Shown here one piece after another: positions 1-7,906 of a stretch of DNA of 46,732 nt. Source of the stretch: DASUPK01 sp036377415 (GTDB lineage: Bacteria; Actinomycetota; Thermoleophilia; Solirubrobacterales; 70-9); assembly GCA_036377415.1 (NCBI GenBank), contig DASUYK010000018.1:1-46732 (forward strand), given 5' to 3'. The position numbers and the translations under genes are program-made. Under the pieces are notes generated by a model that had not been told where the DNA came from, made no database searches, and worked only from the letters and a program-made list of their open reading frames with translations. Numbering within the stretch: position 1 is the first letter of the stretch; each line of letters begins with the position of its first letter.

Positions 1-470
<470 letters not shown>

Positions 471-535
471 ATTTTTTTGCTTCTTTATCCGGCCTAGTGC
501 GGTTTTCAAGGTTCACGGGGCCGTCTCGAGAGCTT

Positions 536-652
536 TCGGTGGCGAGATAGCGAGAGGGAAACACCTCTTCCCATTCCGAACAGAGCCGTTAAGCCTCTCA
601 GCGCCGATGGTACTTGGAGGGCAACCTCCCGGGAGAGTAGGTCGCCGCCGGT
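536..652 (+). rRNA. 5S ribosomal RNA
   Basis: Conserved 5S core (for example 'cccattccgaacagag' and 'gagagtaggtcgccgccg') lies about 65 bases after the 23S end. The terminal helix is visible: 537-544 pairs with 643-650. The length of about 117 nt is normal. It completes the rrn operon; no tRNA is seen between 23S and 5S or after 5S. Confidence 0.96.
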
Positions 653-660
653 CTTACCTG

Positions 661-683
661 GAGCCGCCCTCAGGGCGGCTTTC
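661..683 (+). terminator. rrn operon terminator hairpin
   Basis: Perfect 8-bp stem: agccgccc at 662-669 and gggcggct at 673-680, loop tca, followed by a short t run. It lies directly after the 5S rRNA, as expected for the end of the rrn operon. Confidence 0.7.
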
Positions 684-732
684 GCCGGGCCGGGCAAGCC
701 CTTCGGCGGCGGGGCCTCTCGTTCTTTGGGCA

Positions 733-738
733 TATGCT
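733..738 (+). promoter_or_regulatory. -10 hexamer TATGCT of a leaderless promoter
   Basis: TATGCT ends 7 bases before the GTG start at 745, and no Shine-Dalgarno sequence is present. The same 'catatgctcgcc' string precedes the start at 45180, and a similar one precedes 20552. The start of the peptidase gene was chosen on this basis. Confidence 0.5.
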
Positions 739-744
739 CGCCGG

Positions 745-1935
745 GTGGAATTCGCAACCGGCAGTGCGGTCGAGCGAGAGAGCGAAGCCCTCGAGTGGGT
801 CCGCCTACTCTCCGAGGAGATCGGGGGCCGAAGGCCGACCGGCGCCGCGGAGCGCCGGGCCGTGCAGCTCGTCTCCGACCGGCTCACGAAGAGGGGAGTG
901 TCCGCCCGGATGCAGGCGTTTCCCGCCTACCCGACGTTCGCGCTCCCGTACGGCACGGCGCTCGCCGTCGCCCTGATCGGCGCACCGCTCTGGCGCAGGC
1001 GCCCGCTCCGGGCGGCGGGAGCAGCGCTCGCAGGCGCCGCGCTCACCTCGGCGGAGGACGGCCTGGTGCACCGCCCTCTCTCGAGGATGCTCGCGCGGGG
1101 CGAGAGCCACAATCTCGTCGCGACAATCGAGCCGGCGGGCGAGGCTGGACGAACTGCCTGCCTCGTCTGCCATCTCGACAGCTCCCGCAGCGGCCTGATG
1201 TTCCATCGCCGCTTCCTTCCGGTCCTTCACGGCTGGATCGCCGCGCAGGCGGCCGCCTTCGCCGCGACGATCGCGGCGCCGCTGCTGCGCCGGCTTCCGG
1301 CGGGTAATCGGATCGTCCGCGCCGCCTACGGGATCCTCGCCGCGGGACTGGGCCTCCTGATCGAACGCGAGCTTCGCGGCGTCGATGTCCCGGGCGCCAA
1401 CGACAACGCGTCCGGGATCGCCGCTGTGGCGACGCTTGCGATCGAGCTCCAGGCGACCCCGCCGGCGAGCACCAGGGTGGTCTGTCTTTTCACAGGTTGC
1501 GAGGAGGCGGGAGTGCTCGGCGCGGATGCGTTCCTCCGCGACCTGGAGGCGAGGGGTGAGGACTGGCGCTCCTGGCTGTTCGTCAACTTCGACGGGGTGG
1601 CGGCGCCCGCCACCCTCCGCTTTCTCCGTCACGAGGGCGTGCTGCGCAGGTGGAGCACCGATCCCGGCCTGGTCGAAATCGCGGAGCGGCTCGCCGCCCG
1701 CCGACCGGAACTCGGCCTGCGAGGCGCCGATCACAACGCGGGTCTCACCTACGACACGACGCCCGTGCTCGCCCGCCACGGTCGCGCGATCACCCTGAGT
1801 GCCCAGGACTGGACGATCCCCAACTACCACTCGCCGAGCGACACAGTCGAGAACGCCGATCCCGACACACTCGCTCGCGCGCTCGAAGTGGGCCGGGAGA
1901 TCCTCGCCGCGATCGACCGCGGCGAGGTGGACTGA
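745..1935 (+). CDS. M28-family zinc aminopeptidase-like protein with hydrophobic segments
   Basis: About 396 aa. It is predicted to be a di-zinc exopeptidase of the M28 type. The metal-ligand pattern is complete: H143-x-D145, D220 in the 'GANDNASG' stretch, the E253-E254 pair in 'GCEEAG', D283 in 'NFDG', and a late His in 'HSPSDT'. Unlike a simple soluble M28 enzyme it carries hydrophobic stretches near residues 62-100 and 163-206, so it may be membrane-associated. The reading frame stays open upstream through the rRNA genes, which cannot be coding. GTG at 745, 7 bases after a TATGCT hexamer, is the most likely start. It stands alone between the rrn operon and the convergent dnaE2. The substrate is unknown. 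Confidence 0.8.
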   Translation: MEFATGSAVERESEALEWVRLLSEEIGGRRPTGAAERRAVQLVSDRLTKRGVSARMQAFPAYPTFALPYGTALAVALIGAPLWRRRPLRAAGAALAGAALTSAEDGLVHRPLSRMLARGESHNLVATIEPAGEAGRTACLVCHLDSSRSGLMFHRRFLPVLHGWIAAQAAAFAATIAAPLLRRLPAGNRIVRAAYGILAAGLGLLIERELRGVDVPGANDNASGIAAVATLAIELQATPPASTRVVCLFTGCEEAGVLGADAFLRDLEARGEDWRSWLFVNFDGVAAPATLRFLRHEGVLRRWSTDPGLVEIAERLAARRPELGLRGADHNAGLTYDTTPVLARHGRAITLSAQDWTIPNYHSPSDTVENADPDTLARALEVGREILAAIDRGEVD

Positions 1936-1965
1936 AAGCGCGGACGCTGACAGCCGGGTCGCTGC

Positions 1966-2154
1966 CTAGGCGGCGATCCGCTCAGGGGTCCCCGCGCGGT
2001 CGTGCAGCGAGTGCGAGGCGCCGGATGCGAGACCGGAAGGCCGACCCTCGCACTCCCGAACCGGCTCCGCCTCGATCCCGAATTCCCCAAGGGTGGCGAA
2101 ATCGACCACGAGGTCGGCGGCGTCGAGCAGCCGCCCCCTTATGTCTATGAGCAT
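1966..2154 (-). CDS. possible small protein downstream of dnaE2
   Basis: An open frame of about 62 aa starts at ATG 2154 (or ATG 2172), just after the dnaE2 stop on the same strand. The first 30 residues (LLDAADLVVDFATLGEFGIE) look like an amphipathic, protein-like sequence. The C-terminal half runs through the 2009-2055 palindrome and contains an ASG-ASH stretch reminiscent of the peptide encoded by the repeat family. No family is recognised, and it could be a chance frame in GC-rich intergenic DNA. Confidence 0.3.
   Translation of the reverse strand: MLIDIRGRLLDAADLVVDFATLGEFGIEAEPVRECEGRPSGLASGASHSLHDRAGTPERIAA
2009..2055. repeat. 10-bp inverted repeat between convergent genes; possible degenerate repeat copy
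   Basis: GAGTGCGAGG (2009-2018) is perfectly complementary to 2046-2055 across a 27-base loop. The loop contains GATGCGAG followed by a further weak inverted pairing, so it may be a decayed copy of the palindromic repeat found at 5415 and elsewhere. It lies in the gene-poor stretch 1936-2226 between the M28 gene and dnaE2 and could act as a terminator, though there is no T-tract. Confidence 0.4.
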
Positions 2155-2226
2155 TCCTGTCATCGGCGGCAAGGTATGGACGCGGTCGGACGGACTTCCG
2201 GATTTGCAGGGGAAGTTGCATCGCGC

Positions 2227-5200
2227 TTAGCGCCCCCTGCGACCGAAGCTGTGCGGCGCCGGCAGCGAGGCCGCCAGCTCTGCCATTGCCGCCTCGCGCA
2301 CGCCGTCGAACGAGCGTTTCGACAGGGCGATCGGGACCGCGGCGGGGCGCCCGGTCTCGTGCGGGATCGGCGGCGCGATCTGGCGGGTTCGGGAAGGTGG
2401 CACGTCCGGCGGCTCCAGCCGCTCGATCCGTGAGACCACGACGTTGGTCGTTCCCTCGCGGTGCTCGAGCTTGCCCTCGGCCTGGACGAACCCCGAGGTC
2501 CTGACAGCGAGGCGGCAGCGCTCGACCACCGGCGGCGGCAGGATCAGGTTGATCGTTCCGCGCTCGTCCTCGAGCAGCATGAAGACCACTCCGTTCGCGG
2601 TCGCGGGCCGCTGCCGTGCGACCACCATCCCCGCGACCCTCACCCGGGCGCCGTGCCGGGTTCGGCTCAGGTCCTCGCTCGCCCGCGAATCTGAGGGCAG
2701 ACCCGGGCGGAGGAGTTCCATCGGATGCTTCCAGAGGGTGACCCCGGTGGTGCGGTAGTCCGCCACGATTCGCTCCCACGGGCCGAGCGCCGGCAGCTCC
2801 GGAGTGGGGGAGCCGTCGAGCGGCAGCGCGAGCTGGGCGCCGTCGTCGGTCCGGGCCGCGCGGGAGGTTCCCCCGACCTCCCACAGCGCCGGCCGCCTGC
2901 GCTCGTCGTCCGGGTCGATCGGATGCTCTTCGTCGCTGCCGGTCCCTCCGCCCGCCGCGAGCGGGAACTGGTGTGAGGTCCGGTCGGTCACCTTCGCCGT
3001 CGCCCGCGACTGGACCAGCGAGTCGCAGGCGCCCGCCCAGGCGAGCCGCTGAAGCGCGCCCGCGCCCGCTCCCGAGCGCCCGGTGAGGTCGGCGACGTCC
3101 CGGTAGGGACCGCCGCGGCGGCGCTCACAGATCACCGCGCTGGCGTCCACCTCGGCCACCTCCGCCACGTACCCGATCCCGATCCTGACCGGCGGATTCC
3201 CCGCCGAGCCGGCCGCGGCGCCGGTGGTCTCCACTCGGCAGTCGAGCTCGCTCAGGTTGACGTCGGGGGGCAGAATCTCGAGCCCCCGCCGCTGCGCCTC
3301 GTGAACCAGCGCATCGGGCGGGTAGAAGCCCATCGGCTGCTCGTTGAGCAGCGCGCAGAGCAGCTCCGGCCCGTAGTGGACCCGCAGCCAGGTCGACTGG
3401 TAGGCGAGCAGGCCGAATGCCGCCGAGTGCGCCTTGGGGAAGCCGAACCCCGAGAACCCCTCGATCTGCCCGAACACCCGCTCCGCCACTTCGCGCGAGA
3501 CGCCCTGGCCCACCGCGCCCTCGATGAACCGCTCCCGGTAGCGGCGCATCGCCGCCTCGGATCGCTTCCGGCTCATCGCCCGCCGCAGACCCTCCGCCTC
3601 GCCCACGGTGAATCCGGCGAGCGCCATCGCCACCTCGAGCACCTGGTCCTGGAAGACGATCGCGCCGAGCGTGTCGCGCAGGGCCGGCTCCAATGAGGGG
3701 TGCTCGTAGGGAACCCGGTAGGAGGGATCCTCGCGCAGCCGCGCTCTACGATCGATGTAGGGATGTACCGCGCCGCCCTGGATCGGCCCCGGCCGGACCA
3801 GCGCCACCTGCACGGTCAGGTCGTCGAGGTTCTGCGGCAGGGTCCGGGGGAGCATCTGCATCTGCGCCCTGCTCTCGATCTGGAAGACACCCGTGGTCTC
3901 CGCCTGCTGGATCGACTTCCAAACCCGATCGTCGTCCAGTGGCACGCGCGAGAGGTCGATCCGCTCGCCACGCGTTCGCGCGATCTCGTCGACACAGCGC
4001 TCCACGGCCGAGAGCATTCCCAGCCCGAGCAGGTCGATCTTCAAGAAGCCGGCGTCAGCGCATGAGTCCTTGTCCCATTGGACGATCTGCCTCCCCTCCA
4101 TCGCCGCCGGCTGCACGGGACAGAGCTCGACCAGCGGCGTGGTCGAGATCACCATGCCGCCCGGGTGCTGGGAGATGTGGCGGGGGAGCCCAGCGATCTC
4201 CGGCAGGAGCTCCACCAGCGCCCTCCAGCGAGGCGATCGCGCCCGCAGCCTCCCGAGCACCTCCTCCATCCGCTCCCGGGCGTCCCGACTCGCCTCGTAG
4301 ACGTCGACGGCCCGCGCCAGCCGCTCCACCTCGCCCGGCGGCAGGCCGAGCGCCTTACCGAGGTCCCGGATCGCCCCGCGCGCCCTGTAGGTGGCGAAGG
4401 AGGCGACCAGCGCCGAGCGCTCGGATCCGTAGCGCTCGTGCACCCGCGGGATCAGCTTCTCGCGGATGTCCCGGGGAAAGTCGAGGTCGATGTCCGGGAC
4501 CTCGGTCAGCTCCTCGTTCAGAAACCGCCCGAGGAACAGATCGTTCTCGATCGGATCGATGTGGGAGAGACCGGTCAGGTAGCAGACCAGGGAACTGACG
4601 CTTGAGCCGCGGCCCCGACCGGGAGGCAGCAGCCGCCGCGTGGAGTCCGGACCGCGCACCTCCGCGGCCACCTCGCGGGCGAGCTCGAGCATGTCGTGAT
4701 GGAGCAGGAAGAAACCCGAGAGGCGCAGCGCCCGGATCAGCGCCAGCTCCTCCTCGAGCCGTCGCTCCGCCTCGGCGCGGTTGGATGCCGAGCACCCATC
4801 AGCCCCCGAGCCCGGGGAGCCGTAGCGGTGGACGAGCCGCCTCCGGCAGAGCCCCGCCAGGCGACGATCGGCGCCCCTGTCTTCGGCGCCCGGGTAGCTG
4901 TAGCCGAGCTCGCGGGTGAGGTCGAAGCGCAGCCTGTCGGCCAGTCGCACCGACTCGGCCAAGGCCTTCGGGTGATCGCTGAAGCGCGCCGCCGCCTGAG
5001 CGTCCGAGAGCAGGGCGGAGGCCATGTTGCCCCTCCGCAGGCCCTCCGTCTCGTCCAGGGTCGCGCCCAGTCGAACCGCCACCAGCGAGTCCTGAAGGGG
5101 AAGCCGGGAGGAATGGTGGGCGTGGGCGTTCCCGGTGGCCACGGCCGGGACGCCGAGCCGCTCCGCGAGCGAGGCGAGCCAGCGGTTGCGCGAGCGATCG

Positions 5201-5784
5201 CGACGCCAGAGGGGCCGCTGCAGCTCGATCCGGAAGCGGTCGTGGCCGAAGATCCGCAGAAGCCGGCGGGCGAGGGCCTCGGCTGCGGCCGGATCGCCCC
5301 TCTCCCAGGTCCCGGCCACGGCGCCGTCGCCGGCGCAGCCCGAGAGACAGACCAGTCCCTCCGCACATCGATCGAGCTCGTCGATGGGGAGGGAGGGCGG
5401 CAGCGCCTCGCGCTGATGCGAGGGTGCGCGATAGCGCAACCCGTTTGATGCTGGCTCCCGGGTGCCGCGATGCGCCGCGGTGATCAGCCGACAGAGGCTG
5501 CGCCACCCCGCCGCCGACTCGACGAGGAGCGTGACATGGATCGGGCGGGGGATTCGACGCGGCACCTCCACGGTCAGCTCCGCGCCGTGGATCGGCCTAA
5601 CGCCGACGCCCGCGCACGCGTGCGCGAACTCCATCGCACCGCAGACATTGTCGTGATCGGTCAGCGCGAGCGACTCGTGACCGAGGTCCGCGGCGGTGGC
5701 AGCCAGCTCGGCCGGATCCGAGGCTCCGTCCAGGAAGGAGTAGGCCGAGTGGCAGTGGAGCTCGATGTAGCCGGGGGAGATCAA
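2227..5784 (-). CDS. dnaE2: error-prone DNA polymerase III alpha subunit DnaE2 (ImuC)
   Basis: About 1185 aa, a full-length DnaE2. It acts as the translesion polymerase of the SOS mutasome. Seen in order: an N-terminal PHP domain (YIELHCHSAYSFLDGAS, 'LTDHDN'), the catalytic palm with 'DIDLDFPRDI' and 'KIDLLGLGML' supplying the polymerase aspartates, helix-hairpin-helix-like and OB-fold regions, and a basic C-terminus. The start is TTG at 5784, overlapping the TGA of the upstream small gene, so translation is probably coupled. It is last in the imuB operon and should follow its LexA control. An extra loop at about residues 111-127 (ASNG at 112-115, APSH at 120-123) is encoded by a palindromic repeat, and imuB carries the same signature. 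Confidence 0.93.
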   Translation of the reverse strand: MISPGYIELHCHSAYSFLDGASDPAELAATAADLGHESLALTDHDNVCGAMEFAHACAGVGVRPIHGAELTVEVPRRIPRPIHVTLLVESAAGWRSLCRLITAAHRGTREPASNGLRYRAPSHQREALPPSLPIDELDRCAEGLVCLSGCAGDGAVAGTWERGDPAAAEALARRLLRIFGHDRFRIELQRPLWRRDRSRNRWLASLAERLGVPAVATGNAHAHHSSRLPLQDSLVAVRLGATLDETEGLRRGNMASALLSDAQAAARFSDHPKALAESVRLADRLRFDLTRELGYSYPGAEDRGADRRLAGLCRRRLVHRYGSPGSGADGCSASNRAEAERRLEEELALIRALRLSGFFLLHHDMLELAREVAAEVRGPDSTRRLLPPGRGRGSSVSSLVCYLTGLSHIDPIENDLFLGRFLNEELTEVPDIDLDFPRDIREKLIPRVHERYGSERSALVASFATYRARGAIRDLGKALGLPPGEVERLARAVDVYEASRDARERMEEVLGRLRARSPRWRALVELLPEIAGLPRHISQHPGGMVISTTPLVELCPVQPAAMEGRQIVQWDKDSCADAGFLKIDLLGLGMLSAVERCVDEIARTRGERIDLSRVPLDDDRVWKSIQQAETTGVFQIESRAQMQMLPRTLPQNLDDLTVQVALVRPGPIQGGAVHPYIDRRARLREDPSYRVPYEHPSLEPALRDTLGAIVFQDQVLEVAMALAGFTVGEAEGLRRAMSRKRSEAAMRRYRERFIEGAVGQGVSREVAERVFGQIEGFSGFGFPKAHSAAFGLLAYQSTWLRVHYGPELLCALLNEQPMGFYPPDALVHEAQRRGLEILPPDVNLSELDCRVETTGAAAGSAGNPPVRIGIGYVAEVAEVDASAVICERRRGGPYRDVADLTGRSGAGAGALQRLAWAGACDSLVQSRATAKVTDRTSHQFPLAAGGGTGSDEEHPIDPDDERRRPALWEVGGTSRAARTDDGAQLALPLDGSPTPELPALGPWERIVADYRTTGVTLWKHPMELLRPGLPSDSRASEDLSRTRHGARVRVAGMVVARQRPATANGVVFMLLEDERGTINLILPPPVVERCRLAVRTSGFVQAEGKLEHREGTTNVVVSRIERLEPPDVPPSRTRQIAPPIPHETGRPAAVPIALSKRSFDGVREAAMAELAASLPAPHSFGRRGR
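5415..5451. repeat. palindromic repeat copy inside dnaE2
   Basis: GATGC direct repeats at 5415-5419 and 5447-5451 flank a hairpin: GGG-t-GCGC, loop gata, GCGC-aa-CCC, then GTTT. The insert is in frame in dnaE2 and on the minus strand encodes the ASNG...APSH signature. Related copies are at 7168, 7842, 10369, 15130 and 35603. Confidence 0.8.
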
Positions 5785-6008
5785 TCCCGCTGCCGGAACC
5801 AGCGCCCCGACTCCGGCTCGCAGAAGACGACCACGTCGCTGCCGTCCTCAAGGACCAGCTCGAAGTAGCGCCTTTGCAGGGGTTTCTTGGTCCACCAACC
5901 GTCCTCGACCATCCACTCCTCCCGCACTGACTCGACGGAGAGGCGGCCGACCGCCCGCGGCGTCCCATCGGATCCCAACTGGACGGGGACCGGCCAGGGC
6001 TTGTTCAC
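5781..6008 (-). CDS. small DUF6504-like protein of the SOS polymerase operon
   Basis: 75 aa, GTG start at 6008. It contains the stretch 'VESVREEWMVEDGWWT' followed by 'RRYFELVLEDG', which I recall from small actinobacterial proteins (DUF6504) encoded between imuB-like and dnaE2 genes; the family name is from memory. It lies 11 bases after the imuB stop and its TGA overlaps the TTG start of dnaE2 (TTGA), so all three genes should be co-translated. It sits where other mutasome operons carry an imuA-type partner gene. A role as an accessory factor is inference; no enzymatic motif is visible. Confidence 0.75.
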   Translation of the reverse strand: MNKPWPVPVQLGSDGTPRAVGRLSVESVREEWMVEDGWWTKKPLQRRYFELVLEDGSDVVVFCEPESGRWFRQRD

Positions 6009-6019
6009 TCGGCCCGGTC

Positions 6020-7264
6020 TCACGGCTCCTCCGGAAATGGCATCAACACCTCCCGCCGCTCCGGGACCCGCGAATCGGGGTCGACCTCCAGCACCCGCAG
6101 GACCGAGTCGGGACCGGCGGCCGAGCGGGTCTGGCGCACCGCCTCGGTGATCCGCCGTCGCCGCTCCTCCTCGGGGGCGGAGAGGGTGAGCTGCTCCCCC
6201 GTCTCCGGGCCGAGCGCCAGCGCCTCCAGTCGAAGCGTTGCTGCAGGAGCCGGCAGCTGGTCGAGGTGGGGGAGGAGGGCATCCGAGAGCCTGCGGCCAT
6301 CCGCGCTCGCCCGGCGCAGCGCGACCTCCCGCCGCCATCCGCCGCCGGCGGCGAGGCGGGCGGAGAGGCGCAGCGCTCTCAGGGTCCGCCCGCGCCTCGC
6401 CGGATGAGCCAGCAGCCGGGAGATCAGCAGCGCGAGGGTCCGCTCGAGCTGCTGTCCCGAGACCGCCTCAGGGAGCTCAAGTTCGGCCGAGATCGTCTCG
6501 CGCACCGGCCTCGGCCGCAGGGGATCGTCCTCTCCGCGCGCGAGGCGCAGGGCGCGCAGTCCAAGCTCCCCAAAGCGATCGGCGACCGCATCGCGCGGCA
6601 GTCCGGCGAGCCGTCCCAGGGTCGAGATCCCGAGCCGCTCGAGCTCGTTGGGAAGGTCGTCGGCATATCCGGCGACGGTTTTTGTGGCCGCCGTAGATGT
6701 AGGTCCCAGCCGCCCGCAGAGGAGCGAAACGGGGAGCGGGGAGAGGAACTCCCTTGTCCCGCCCTCGGGGACGACCCGATTGCGGCTTGCGCCTACGAAG
6801 GCGCAGAACCGCCCGGAGCCGGCGCCGAGACGGGGAACACCCTCGCACGACAGCGCGCGGCGGGCGCGCGCGAGCACCCCGTCGACCCCTCCCCAGAGGC
6901 CCTCCAGGCCGCCCGCCTCGAAGAAGGCCTCGCCGGCGCGGTCGGACTCGACCTCGGCGCCGATTCCCTCGAGCCGCCGCAGGGCGTCATCCCAGGATCG
7001 CTCCGCCCACTCGGGGTCGGGGGGGATCAGGGCCAGCTCGGGACAGCGCGAGAGCGCCTCCCCGAGCCGCATCCCCGGGCGCAGGCCGAACTTCTCGGCA
7101 GGCTCGGAGACCTCACCGACCAGCTGGGCGGCGCCCGGCTCGGGGGCGAGCGCAGCGACCCGGCCCAGATGCGAGGGCGCTCCGTTTAGGAGCGACCCGT
7201 TCGATGCTTCGGCGAGCGCTGCGATCAGCCGGAACCGGGGGATGAGGGCACATGCGACGGGCAT
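6020..7264 (-). CDS. imuB: ImuB-type Y-family DNA polymerase homologue, probably non-catalytic
   Basis: About 414 aa, starting at ATG 7264 (a longer frame to 7300 exists but would run through the LexA site). The Y-family scaffold is recognisable: N-terminal 'VACALIPRFRL', 'FGLRPGMRLGEAL', a fingers/thumb region with 'GISTLGRLAGLP' (helix-hairpin-helix), and a little-finger-like C-terminus. The acidic residues of an active polymerase appear to be missing: the 'DMDAFF' position reads 'IPRFRLIA', and the 'SIDE' position reads 'RAGEAFFE'. This fits ImuB, which acts as the mutasome hub that recruits DnaE2 to the clamp. A palindromic repeat inserts the ASNG...APSH signature at residues 20-32. First gene of the operon. 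Confidence 0.88.
   Translation of the reverse strand: MPVACALIPRFRLIAALAEASNGSLLNGAPSHLGRVAALAPEPGAAQLVGEVSEPAEKFGLRPGMRLGEALSRCPELALIPPDPEWAERSWDDALRRLEGIGAEVESDRAGEAFFEAGGLEGLWGGVDGVLARARRALSCEGVPRLGAGSGRFCAFVGASRNRVVPEGGTREFLSPLPVSLLCGRLGPTSTAATKTVAGYADDLPNELERLGISTLGRLAGLPRDAVADRFGELGLRALRLARGEDDPLRPRPVRETISAELELPEAVSGQQLERTLALLISRLLAHPARRGRTLRALRLSARLAAGGGWRREVALRRASADGRRLSDALLPHLDQLPAPAATLRLEALALGPETGEQLTLSAPEEERRRRITEAVRQTRSAAGPDSVLRVLEVDPDSRVPERREVLMPFPEEP
7168..7207. repeat. palindromic repeat copy inside imuB
   Basis: GATGC at 7168-7172 and 7203-7207 flank a hairpin: GGG-c-GCTCC, loop gttta, GGAGC-ga-CCC, then GTTC. It is in frame in imuB and on the minus strand encodes ASNGSLLNGAPSH. 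The reading frame relative to the element is the same as in dnaE2. Confidence 0.8.
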
Positions 7265-7278
7265 CGAACATATGTTCG
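7265..7278. promoter_or_regulatory. LexA/SOS box of the imuB operon
   Basis: CGAACATATGTTCG is a perfect 14-bp palindrome matching the actinobacterial/Gram-positive LexA consensus (CGAAC-N4-GTTCG). It lies immediately before the imuB ATG (7264). On the minus strand a TTGACG -35 element at 7300-7295 is 17 bases from GAACAT inside the box, so bound LexA would cover the -10 region. It could also influence the divergent gene at 7360. Confidence 0.85.
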
Positions 7279-7359
7279 TATACCCCGCCCGATCCGTCAA
7301 GCAATCCGGCTTCTTAATGAAGAGTCAACGGTTAGGGGGCGCCGCAAGGGGGAAACATC

Positions 7360-7611
7360 GTGGCACCAATGCTGATCGCCGGGATCATCGCCTTCTGCCT
7401 CGTTCTCCTCGTCCTCGCCTTCCTCGCCCCGCGGCTCTCCCGCTACTTCCAGGAGGCGGGCGACAAGCCGCTCCAGGTCGGACAGCGGACATCCGGCAAG
7501 GCTCCCGGGAAGCTCGGGAGATGGTTCCAAAAGCCGTTCTCCAAGTCGCGCAAGGCGGTTCAGAAGAGCGGCGCGAAGGGCCGGGAGGGCCGGGCGAAGT
7601 CGCCCCTGTAG
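7360..7611 (+). CDS. small single-span membrane protein, basic C-terminus
   Basis: 83 aa, GTG start at 7360 with a good Shine-Dalgarno 'aaggggga' upstream (ATG 7369 is the alternative). One N-terminal transmembrane helix (about residues 4-24) is followed by a strongly basic tail with repeated Lys/Ser/Gly (KAPGKLGRWFQKPF, KSRKAVQKSG). It resembles a small actinobacterial family I remember as DUF6411, but this is from memory. Function unknown. It is divergent from the SOS operon and shares about 95 bp of upstream DNA with it, including the LexA box, so DNA-damage control is possible but unproven. Confidence 0.65.
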   Translation: MAPMLIAGIIAFCLVLLVLAFLAPRLSRYFQEAGDKPLQVGQRTSGKAPGKLGRWFQKPFSKSRKAVQKSGAKGREGRAKSPL

Positions 7612-7641
7612 GTCGTCCTCGGCCGGAGTACTCTCCGGGGG

Positions 7642-7830
7642 ATGGGGAAGCGCGAACCGACCACCGAGGAGCTGCGTCGCGCACAGCACGAGCGGACGAC
7701 GGAGGAGCACGAGGCGATCACGGAGTCGATCACCTCCGACGAGGCCCGTCAGCACCGGCGACGGGCCGAGAAATCCGCCTACCTCGAGCGGATGCTCGCT
7801 GAGCGCGAGCGCTCCGAGCGCGACGGATGA
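7642..7830 (+). CDS. small charged hypothetical protein
   Basis: 62 aa, ATG at 7642. It is rich in Glu, Arg and His with no hydrophobic segment and is probably a helical soluble protein ('SAYLERMLAERERSE'). The family is not recognised. Support for it being real: TACTCT at 7629-7634 ends 8 bases before the ATG, matching the leaderless promoter pattern of this window, and a Shine-Dalgarno sequence is absent. It lies between a small membrane protein and a repeat copy. Confidence 0.5.
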   Translation: MGKREPTTEELRRAQHERTTEEHEAITESITSDEARQHRRRAEKSAYLERMLAERERSERDG

Positions 7831-7841
7831 TGCGGGGGTGT

Positions 7842-7904
7842 GATGCGCGGGCGCGCAGACAGGCGCGACCCGTTTCGTGCGGGAGCGAGGAGCACCCCGT
7901 TTTC
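7842..7904. repeat. palindromic repeat copy with a second 3' half
   Basis: GATGC at 7842 is followed by GGG-c-GCGC, loop agacag, GCGC-ga-CCC-GTTTC, and then a second 3'-half-like unit (GAGGAGC...CCCCGTTTT) ending near 7904. This long form also occurs at 15130-15185. It occupies the leader of the phosphoesterase gene. Confidence 0.7.
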
Positions 7905-7906
7905 AT

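Noticed and set aside
805..1830. Long minus-strand open frame opposite the M28 gene, and many similar long antisense frames across the window
   Set aside because: Very high GC leaves few stop codons in all frames. The translations are Arg/Pro/Ala-rich with no family motifs, while the plus-strand protein is conserved.
7877..7906. GTG 7877 as start of the metallophosphoesterase
   Set aside because: The extra residues would be encoded by repeat sequence, and no Shine-Dalgarno or -10 hexamer is positioned for it.
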